Assembly: GCA_021828715.1 (NCBI GenBank)
Contig: JAJZDF010000033.1
Span: 1-6,661, forward strand
DNA: 6,661 nucleotides
DNA from: Thermoplasmata archaeon
Lineage (GTDB): Archaea; Thermoplasmatota; Thermoplasmata; Lutacidiplasmatales; UBA184
Direction of reading: 5' to 3'
Every line of letters starts with the position of its first letter. Position 1 is the first letter of the stretch. Below the pieces are notes generated by a model. That model ran no database searches. It was not told where the DNA came from and saw nothing but the letters and a program-made list of their open reading frames with translations. Position numbers and translations under genes: made by a program. This document shows positions 1 through 4,705 of this stretch, piece by piece.

Positions 1-94
1 CGCGCCCGATCCGAAGGCGGGGCCGCCGACGTCGGCGCCCGCCGCGGCGCCCCCGCCCCTCCCCGACGACGCCGTGCGGCCGTCGGGGGGGTAG
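1..94 (+). CDS. 3' end of an unidentified gene (partial)
   Basis: The frame that reads through positions 2-91 and stops at TAG 92-94 is open from the window edge and encodes 30 residues rich in Ala and Pro, ending ...DDAVRPSGG. Of its 30 codons all but one (GAT) end in G or C, matching the third-position bias of the clear genes in this window; the two other plus-strand frames match it less well. The stop lies 6 bases from the stop of the convergent methyltransferase gene, the same tight tail-to-tail spacing seen between hps-rraA and truA. The tail looks like a low-complexity, disordered C-terminus and gives no clue to function. The call rests only on codon bias and spacing, so it may be non-coding. 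Confidence 0.4.
   Translation, partial: APDPKAGPPTSAPAAAPPPLPDDAVRPSGG
61..88. other. GC-rich hairpin between convergent gene ends
   Basis: CCCCGACG (61-68) is exactly complementary to CGTCGGGG (81-88). The two bases 69-70 bulge and an inner GCC/GGC stem (71-73 with 78-80) closes a GTGC loop. The hairpin overlaps the last codons of the putative plus-strand partial gene and lies just past the 3' end of the methyltransferase gene on the other strand. No T-tract follows on either strand, so it does not resemble a usual archaeal T-rich terminator. It may protect a transcript end or be a chance product of the high GC content. Confidence 0.35.
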
Positions 95-100
95 GCCCGC

Positions 101-901
101 TCAGCCGGAGCCGCGGCGCGCCGCGTCCGTCCGCAGGTTGGCGAGGACGTCCGGGTCCCACTCGACTCCGATCGCGCTGCGCCCGAGGGCGGCCGCCGCC
201 CAGAGCGTCGTGCCGGTCCCCGCGAACGGGTCGAGGACCGTGTCGCCGACGATCGAGTACATCCGTACGATCCGTTCGGGGATCGCCGGCGGGAAGGCGC
301 CGGTCCGGCCCCCCGCGCGCCGCTGGGGAGTCCCGCGGACATCGCTCCAGACCTGGCTGAACCATCGGTCGCGCTCGGTGCGGGAAAGACGGCTTTCCTC
401 GCGCTCCGGGGCGTGGGGACGAAAGCGACGGGGGCCTCCCTTCCGGAAGAACAGGAGGAACTCGCAGTCGAGCGTGACGTAGGCGTTCGTCGGCAGGAAC
501 CCCGAGCCGAGGAAGGCGTTCGGCTTGTTCGTCGGCTTCTTCCAGAGCACGTACGGCAGCGGGTCGAACCCCGCGTCGGCCGCCGCCGCCAGCGTCGTGG
601 CGTGGTTCGGCCAGAGCCGAAAGCGGCCGTCGTCGGTGCGGAGGGCATCGCCGATGACGACCGCGAGGATCCCTCCGGGGCAGAGCAGGCGGTAGCTCTC
701 CCGCCAGGCGTCGGCGAGGAGCGCGTGCATCGACCGGTAGTCGGTCGCGCCGAACGCGCGGAAGAGGGGATCCCACTGGGGGATCATCGGGTACGGCGGG
801 GAGGTGACGACGAGCTCGACCGACCCGTCGGCGAGCTCCGGGATGCGGCGGGCGTCCCCCGCCAGGACCCGGATCCGCCCCGCGAACACCGAGCATCGCA
901 C
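101..901 (-). CDS. Beta-class DNA (cytosine-N4) methyltransferase, M.MthZI/CTAG-like
   Basis: Transfers a methyl group from S-adenosylmethionine to a base in duplex DNA. Residues 33-38 are TSPPYP, the catalytic motif IV with the SPPY form typical of N4-cytosine enzymes, followed by MIPQWD. The cofactor-binding motif DPFAGTGTT lies near the C-terminus (224-232), followed by a hydrophobic helix and GVEWD. Motif IV before motif I, with the recognition region between (about 85-205), defines the beta class. The TSPPYPMI..WD block and the middle segment around LWKKPTNKPNAFLGSG and NAYVTLD resemble, from memory, M.MthZI and haloarchaeal Zim, which methylate CTAG; this specificity is inference. At 266 residues it is complete and compact. 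No restriction gene is adjacent, so it may be a solitary methylase. The start used is GTG at 901; GTG at 889, in frame four codons on, fits promoter spacing better (see findings). It is transcribed divergently from hps-rraA. Confidence 0.88.
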   Translation of the reverse strand: MRCSVFAGRIRVLAGDARRIPELADGSVELVVTSPPYPMIPQWDPLFRAFGATDYRSMHALLADAWRESYRLLCPGGILAVVIGDALRTDDGRFRLWPNHATTLAAAADAGFDPLPYVLWKKPTNKPNAFLGSGFLPTNAYVTLDCEFLLFFRKGGPRRFRPHAPEREESRLSRTERDRWFSQVWSDVRGTPQRRAGGRTGAFPPAIPERIVRMYSIVGDTVLDPFAGTGTTLWAAAALGRSAIGVEWDPDVLANLRTDAARRGSG

Positions 902-910
902 GCCGAGAGA

Positions 911-920
911 GCGTTAATAG
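911..920. promoter_or_regulatory. Shared TATA-like element of the divergent methyltransferase and hps-rraA genes
   Basis: TTAATA at 914-919 (TATTAA on the minus strand) is the only AT-rich stretch in the 40-bp gap. Its centre lies about 25 bp upstream of the hps-rraA ATG at 942, the spacing expected for an archaeal TATA box serving a leaderless transcript, and about 27 bp from GTG 889 of the methyltransferase on the other strand. No Shine-Dalgarno sequence precedes either start. The bidirectional role is inferred from spacing alone. Confidence 0.55.
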
Positions 921-941
921 CCGCCCCCCCTCGCACCGACC

Positions 942-2246
942 ATGCGGCTCGACCGTCCCATCCTGCAGGTCGCGCTCGACTTCGAGAACCTCTCCCGGGC
1001 CCTGCTCGCCGCCCGGGAGGCGGTCGAGGGAGGGGCCGACTGGATCGAGGCCGGCACGCCGCTCATCAAGAGCGAGGGGTTGGAGGCGGTCCGCACCCTC
1101 AAAAAGACGTTCCCGGACCGTCGGATCGTCGCCGACATGAAGGTGATGGACACCGGGGCCTTCGAGGTGGAGATCGCGGCCAAGGCCGGCGCCGATGTCG
1201 TCACCGTCCTCGGGGCGGCCGACGACGACACGATCGCCGACGCGGTGCGGGGGGGCGAACTGTACGGCGCCGAGGTGATGGTCGACCTCCTCGGGGCCGC
1301 CGACCCCGTCGCGCGGGCCCGGAGGGTCGTCGAGCTCGGGGTCGCGGCGGTCTGCTGGCACGTCGGGATCGACATGCAGATGGCCGGCAAGACCCCGTTC
1401 TCGGTGCTCGGAGAGATCGCGAAGGCGGTCCCGGTGCCGGTCGCCGTCGCCGGCGGACTGAACAGCGAGTCGGTCGCCGTCGCCGCGCGGGCGGGGGCCC
1501 AGATCCTCATTGTCGGGGGCGCGATCACCAAGAGCCCGCGGATCACCGAGGCGACGCGGACGCTCCGGACCGCGATCGACACCCAGAAGGAGGCGGCGAC
1601 CGAGCTCTTCCGCCGCTACTCGGGGGCCGATCTCCGGTCGGCGTTCCTCAAGGTCTCGAGCCCCAACGTCACCGACGCGATGCAACGCCAGGGGGCGATG
1701 CACGGCATCCTTCCCCGTCTTCGGGACGCCTCCGTACGGATCGCCGGCCCCGCCGTGACGGTCGTCACCCGGGACGGCGACTGGGCGAAGCCGGTCGAGT
1801 CCATCGACCGGGCCGGCCCGGGCGATGTCATCGTGATCGACGCGGGGGGCGGGACGACCGCGATCTGGGGGGAGCTCGCGAGCTGGTCGGCGCACGGGCG
1901 CCAGGTCGCCGCGGTGGTCGTCGACGGCGCCGTCCGGGACCTGGACGCGATCCTCGAACTCGGGTTTCCCGCGTTCAGCCGCTCGGTCAGCCCGAACGCC
2001 GGCGAGCCGAAGGGGCTCGGGGAGATCGGCGTCGAGGTCGTCGTCGGCGGCCAGCGGGTCCGCCCGGGCGACTGGATCGTCGGCGATCCGAGCGGGGTCG
2101 TCGTCGTCCCGCGCGAGCGCGCGGCCGAGATCGCGAACCGGGCCCTCGACGTCCTCGAGCACGAGAACCGGGTCCGCGAGGAGATCCAACGCGGGTCGAC
2201 CCTCGCGACCGTGCAGAAGCTCGAGCGCTGGGAGCGCGTCGGGTAG
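942..2246 (+). CDS. Bifunctional 3-hexulose-6-phosphate synthase / RraA-family protein
   Basis: Two fused domains in 434 residues. Residues 1 to about 215 are an orotidine-phosphate-decarboxylase-superfamily barrel of the hexulose-6-phosphate synthase type: LDF at 12-14, EAGTPLIKSEG at 36-46, the catalytic-site motif DMKVMD at 65-70 (D65, K67, D70), HVGID at 140-144, GGLNSES at 171-177 and the phosphate-loop VGGAI at 191-195. The family condenses ribulose 5-phosphate with formaldehyde, or in many archaea runs in reverse to supply ribulose 5-phosphate where the oxidative pentose phosphate route is absent. From about 228 to 410 is an RraA-like domain: SPNVTDAM (240-247), PGDVIVID (293-300), WGELAS (309-314), VVDGAVRD (327-334 region, with R332 and D333) and VGG..V.PGD (368-377). 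E311, R332 and D333 reproduce the E-X20-R-D metal/substrate motif of RraA-like aldolases, so an enzymatic role is likelier than RNase E inhibition. The ATG lies 25 bp from a TATA-like box with no Shine-Dalgarno, suggesting a leaderless mRNA. The isomerase partner (Phi) is not in the window. Confidence 0.92.
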   Translation: MRLDRPILQVALDFENLSRALLAAREAVEGGADWIEAGTPLIKSEGLEAVRTLKKTFPDRRIVADMKVMDTGAFEVEIAAKAGADVVTVLGAADDDTIADAVRGGELYGAEVMVDLLGAADPVARARRVVELGVAAVCWHVGIDMQMAGKTPFSVLGEIAKAVPVPVAVAGGLNSESVAVAARAGAQILIVGGAITKSPRITEATRTLRTAIDTQKEAATELFRRYSGADLRSAFLKVSSPNVTDAMQRQGAMHGILPRLRDASVRIAGPAVTVVTRDGDWAKPVESIDRAGPGDVIVIDAGGGTTAIWGELASWSAHGRQVAAVVVDGAVRDLDAILELGFPAFSRSVSPNAGEPKGLGEIGVEVVVGGQRVRPGDWIVGDPSGVVVVPRERAAEIANRALDVLEHENRVREEIQRGSTLATVQKLERWERVG

Positions 2247-2252
2247 CCGGCC

Positions 2253-3155
2253 TCAGGGCCGCGGGCGTTCCGTCGGGCCGTCGGTCTCCGGGTCCGAGAC
2301 CGTGACGGCGTCGAGGAGCCGCCCCCGCGCCCGGAGCGCGGCCCGCTCGGCGGTCCAGTACCGCGCCTGGGGGCGGTTCGGTCCCTCCCATCGGTAGGCG
2401 GGGGCGATCCCGTGGTCCACATCCCAGAGCACGAGCCGCTCGGGCTCGGCGAGCGGGATCGGGAGGCGGACGCGCCCCTCGAGTGCCTCCGAGAGCCGGG
2501 CCGGGGAGAGGCGGCCCGCGTCGACCTCCCGCAAGGCGCCGACGATCTTCCGCACCTCGCCCCAGACGTACGACGGCGCGCGCGTCTCGACGACGAGGAA
2601 CTCCTCCTCGGGCTCGAGCCGGACCGACTCGATGTCCCTCCAGACCGGCCCGCCCGCGCCGAGCCCCCGACCGAGCGAGCGGACGTCGACGGTTCCGACG
2701 ATGCGGGACGCGGCGGCCCGCCAGCGATCCGGGTCCCGGCCCCCGGCGGGCTCGAAATACCGGTAGGTCCGTCGGACGGCGTGCCGGACCCGGAACGCAG
2801 GGTCGACCTCGGTCGCGCCCCAGAAGAAGAGGTCCGGGGCGATGCCGTTGAGCGCCCGCAGGAGGGCCGGGGCGCGGAGTTCCGAGGAGAGCGTCAGGGC
2901 GTTCCCGCGCGCATGGACCCCGCGATCGGTACGGCTCGCGACTTCGAGGGAGGCGCCCGGCCCGGCGCGCATCTGGCGGTGGCGGGCGAGCCCGCGGAGG
3001 ATCTCCCCCTCCACGGTCCGGGCCCCGGGTTGGCGGGCCCATCCGCGGAAGGAGATCCCGTCGTAGCCGAACCGGACCAGCCAGCGCGTCGTGCGGCGGC
3101 GAGGGGCCGGCCGCCAAAGCGTCTGCGGCCCCGGCGCCCGCCGGCCCGGACCCAT
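2253..3155 (-). CDS. truA: tRNA pseudouridine(38-40) synthase TruA
   Basis: Converts uridine to pseudouridine in the anticodon stem-loop (positions 38-40) of tRNAs, in the cytoplasm. The 300-residue product carries the TruA hallmarks in order: FGYDG..F.GW (29-39), the catalytic loop SRTDRGVHARGN (74-85) with nucleophile D77, NGIAPDLFFWGA (103-114), P..FRVRHAVRRTYRY (119-133), and SYVWGEVRKIVG (195-206), which matches the conserved helix containing the R-x-I-V-G signature. The first 23 residues are basic and Pro-rich and the last 25 or so are low-complexity; both look like poorly conserved extensions to a core of archaeal length. ATG 3155 is the only usable start: upstream codons in this frame contain no ATG, GTG or TTG before the stop at 3200-3198. 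It ends 6 bases from hps-rraA, tail to tail, and starts divergently from the pst operon. Confidence 0.93.
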   Translation of the reverse strand: MGPGRRAPGPQTLWRPAPRRRTTRWLVRFGYDGISFRGWARQPGARTVEGEILRGLARHRQMRAGPGASLEVASRTDRGVHARGNALTLSSELRAPALLRALNGIAPDLFFWGATEVDPAFRVRHAVRRTYRYFEPAGGRDPDRWRAAASRIVGTVDVRSLGRGLGAGGPVWRDIESVRLEPEEEFLVVETRAPSYVWGEVRKIVGALREVDAGRLSPARLSEALEGRVRLPIPLAEPERLVLWDVDHGIAPAYRWEGPNRPQARYWTAERAALRARGRLLDAVTVSDPETDGPTERPRP

Positions 3156-3164
3156 GACATCCCG

Positions 3165-3195
3165 TGTACAATACTTACCTATGGCATAGTATACA
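3165..3195. promoter_or_regulatory. Palindrome cluster, candidate operator between truA and pst
   Basis: Three short perfect palindromes lie in 31 bp: TGTACA (3165-3170), CTATGGCATAG with a single-base centre (3179-3189), and GTATAC (3189-3194). In addition, ATACT (3171-3175) is inverted as AGTAT (3188-3192), and TGTACA recurs nearly intact as TATACA (3190-3195) 25 bp on. The cluster covers the putative truA TATA box and ends about 16 bp upstream of the putative pst TATA box, where a phosphate-responsive regulator could act. AT-rich DNA throws up palindromes easily, so binding is a hypothesis. Confidence 0.35.
3186..3194 (-). promoter_or_regulatory. Probable TATA box for truA
   Basis: On the minus strand, 3194-3186 reads GTATACTAT, in the most AT-rich part of the window. 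With archaeal spacing of about 26 bp, transcription would start near 3164, giving truA a leader of only eight or so bases and no room for a Shine-Dalgarno site, consistent with a nearly leaderless mRNA. It overlaps the palindrome cluster at 3165-3195. Confidence 0.4.
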
Positions 3196-3208
3196 TTCTA
3201 AAGTCACG

Positions 3209-3220
3209 TTCTATATATCC
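3209..3220 (+). promoter_or_regulatory. Probable TATA box of the pst operon
   Basis: CTATATAT at 3211-3218 is the best TATA match in the window and the last AT-rich stretch before pstS. Standard archaeal spacing would start transcription near 3240, some 185 bases before the pstS ATG. The 3241-3424 interval has no other AT-rich promoter candidate, so a long leader is implied. Confidence 0.55.
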
Positions 3221-3379
3221 CCACTCCGGGTCCCGCGAGACGTGTCGGTCCCCACCGAACCGGATTCGCCCGGTCCCGGACCCGGCGCCGTTCCCTCGGG
3301 TCGCGATCGTCGCCCGGGCGCGGGCGGCCGGGTGCGGGGCGGAGGCGCGGACGGCGTCCCTGCGCGCGAGCGCGGGATT

Positions 3380-3399
3380 GGGGCGGTTCGGACCGACCC
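3380..3399 (+). other. Hairpin upstream of the pstS ribosome-binding site
   Basis: GGG (3380-3382) pairs with CCC (3397-3399), a G-A mismatch follows, then CGGT (3384-3387) pairs with ACCG (3392-3395) around the four-base loop TCGG (3388-3391). The stem ends 8 bases before the Shine-Dalgarno GGAGGT. It could modulate translation or stabilise the mRNA; chance is possible in such GC-rich DNA. Confidence 0.35.
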
Positions 3400-3407
3400 C
3401 CGTACCC

Positions 3408-3413
3408 GGAGGT
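3408..3413 (+). promoter_or_regulatory. Shine-Dalgarno site of pstS
   Basis: GGAGGT sits 11 bases before ATG 3425. An in-frame TAG at 3413-3415 overlaps its end, so pstS cannot start further upstream. Together these fix the start and show that pstS, unlike hps-rraA, uses leadered translation. Confidence 0.8.
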
Positions 3414-3424
3414 AGAACGAAACC

Positions 3425-4693
3425 ATGAGCGGACCAGGATCGAGCTCGCCCTCGACGAACGACAGCCTGACGGGGTCGGCGCCCCGCGGCTCCCGACGGC
3501 GCGGTCTTTCGACCGGGGTCGCCGTGGCGGTCGCGGTGGTCCTCCTGATCGTAGGGATCGGGGCCGGATACGTCGCGGGCAAGTACTACGGAGGGTCGTC
3601 GTCCTCCTCGGGCACGAGTCCGGGCGGATGCAGCACGACGATATCGGAGACCGGATCGAGTCTCATCTACCCGTATCTCCAGATCCTCTCGCCGAACTAC
3701 ACGGCCCAGAACCCGGGGATCTGCCTTTCGCCCGAATCCACCGGAAGCGGGACGGGGATCAGTTCCGCCGAGTCGGGTGTCGTTGACATCGGGGGGACGG
3801 ACGCCTACCTGCTCCCCACGACCGCGAGCCAGTACAACCTCATCAACGTCCCGATCGCGATCTCCTCCCAGCTGGTCGTCTACAACATTCCCGGCATCAC
3901 CCAGCACCTCAACCTGAACGGCACGATCCTGTCGATGATCTACCAGGGCGCGATCACGACGTGGAACAACCCGCTCATCGCGGCGGCGAACCCGGGCGTG
4001 ACGCTGCCCGGGAACACGATCGTCCCGATCCACCGTTCCGACGGGAGCGGGGACACGTTCATGTGGACCTCGCTCTGCTACCTTAGCTGGTCCGGCTGGA
4101 CCCACAGCTACGGGACGACGATCTCCTGGCCGATCGGACCCGGCGCGGACGGGAACTCGGGGATGGTCACCACCCTGTCGAGCACCCCCTACGGGATCGC
4201 CTACATCGGGATCAGCTACCTCTCCGAGGTTCGGGCGGACTCCTCCCTGCAGTACGCTGCGCTCGGCGACCAGAACGCGAACTACAACGGGCAGGTCAGT
4301 ACGAGCGGCGCGGGCCAGCAGAACTACATCATGCCGACGGCCCAGAACATCAGCGAGGATGCGAACCTCGGGCTCCAGAACCTCCAGCCGCCCAGCGTCG
4401 CGATCAGCCTCATCCTGGGCGGCGTGCCCGGAGCGACCAACCTCGTCCTCGGCAAGGGCGGAACGAACGCGACGGCGGCCTATCCGACCCCCTACCCGGA
4501 CACCAACCTCGAGTACACGCTGATCTCGACGCATCCCTCGAGCTCGGCCCACCAGAAGTGGGTCGTGAATTTCCTCGAGTGGGCGCTGACGTACGGCGGT
4601 ACGTACGCCCCCTCGGCGAACTTCCTCCCGCTGACCGCCGAGGTTATCGGGTACGACATGTTGGCGCTCAACGCCGTGCCGGTGAGCGCCTAG
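3425..4693 (+). CDS. pstS: Phosphate ABC transporter substrate-binding protein PstS, membrane-anchored
   Basis: Captures phosphate outside the membrane and delivers it to PstC/PstA. The 422 residues comprise a Ser-rich, then Arg-rich cytoplasmic tail (1-27, RRR at 24-26), one membrane helix (about 28-52), a Gly/Ser linker (56-68) and the binding domain (about 70-420). Phosphate-site elements are visible: ETGSSLIYP (75-83), STGSGTG (105-111), DIGGTDAYL (121-129) and HRSDGSGDTF (203-212). By alignment with E. coli PstS (T10/F11, S38, D56, R135, S139-T141) these give S79, S108, D126, R204, S208, G209 and an Asp (D210) in place of T141. From memory, Mycobacterium PstS1 has the same GSGDTF variant and much similar sequence around LNG..L..MYQG.I.TW (164-180). 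There is no lipobox; Cys69 lies well beyond the helix, so anchoring is by the uncleaved helix. The ectodomain has only four Lys/Arg and several N-X-S/T sequons. First gene of pstS-pstC-pstA, with its own strong Shine-Dalgarno. Confidence 0.95.
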   Translation: MSGPGSSSPSTNDSLTGSAPRGSRRRGLSTGVAVAVAVVLLIVGIGAGYVAGKYYGGSSSSSGTSPGGCSTTISETGSSLIYPYLQILSPNYTAQNPGICLSPESTGSGTGISSAESGVVDIGGTDAYLLPTTASQYNLINVPIAISSQLVVYNIPGITQHLNLNGTILSMIYQGAITTWNNPLIAAANPGVTLPGNTIVPIHRSDGSGDTFMWTSLCYLSWSGWTHSYGTTISWPIGPGADGNSGMVTTLSSTPYGIAYIGISYLSEVRADSSLQYAALGDQNANYNGQVSTSGAGQQNYIMPTAQNISEDANLGLQNLQPPSVAISLILGGVPGATNLVLGKGGTNATAAYPTPYPDTNLEYTLISTHPSSSAHQKWVVNFLEWALTYGGTYAPSANFLPLTAEVIGYDMLALNAVPVSA

Positions 4694-4705
4694 GGCGGCC
4701 ACGAG

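Larger units (their letters stand above)
3240..3424 (+). promoter_or_regulatory. Long GC-rich leader of the pst mRNA
   Basis: This interval lies between the inferred transcription start and the pstS ATG. I see no conserved gene in it. A frame open from GTG 3242 to TAG 3413-3415 exists, but about a quarter of its codons end in A or T, unlike the real genes here, so it is probably not coding. The leader carries a strong hairpin (3380-3399) followed by a good Shine-Dalgarno site (3408-3413). I do not recognise a known riboswitch class. Confidence 0.35.

Noticed and set aside
413..2305. Plus-strand open frame of 630 codons across the methyltransferase and hps-rraA genes
   Set aside because: It is out of frame with hps-rraA, antisense to the methyltransferase, and encodes an Arg/Gly-rich repeat-like product without domains; a GC-rich shadow.
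1987..3171. Longer minus-strand frame overlapping truA
   Set aside because: It is in a different frame from the TruA motifs and runs into the 3' end of hps-rraA; Pro/Arg/Gly-rich with no conserved motif.
3629..3634. Cys69 of PstS as a lipoprotein attachment site
   Set aside because: It lies about 17 residues beyond the end of the membrane helix, after a Gly/Ser linker, and lacks the hydrophobic lipobox directly before it.
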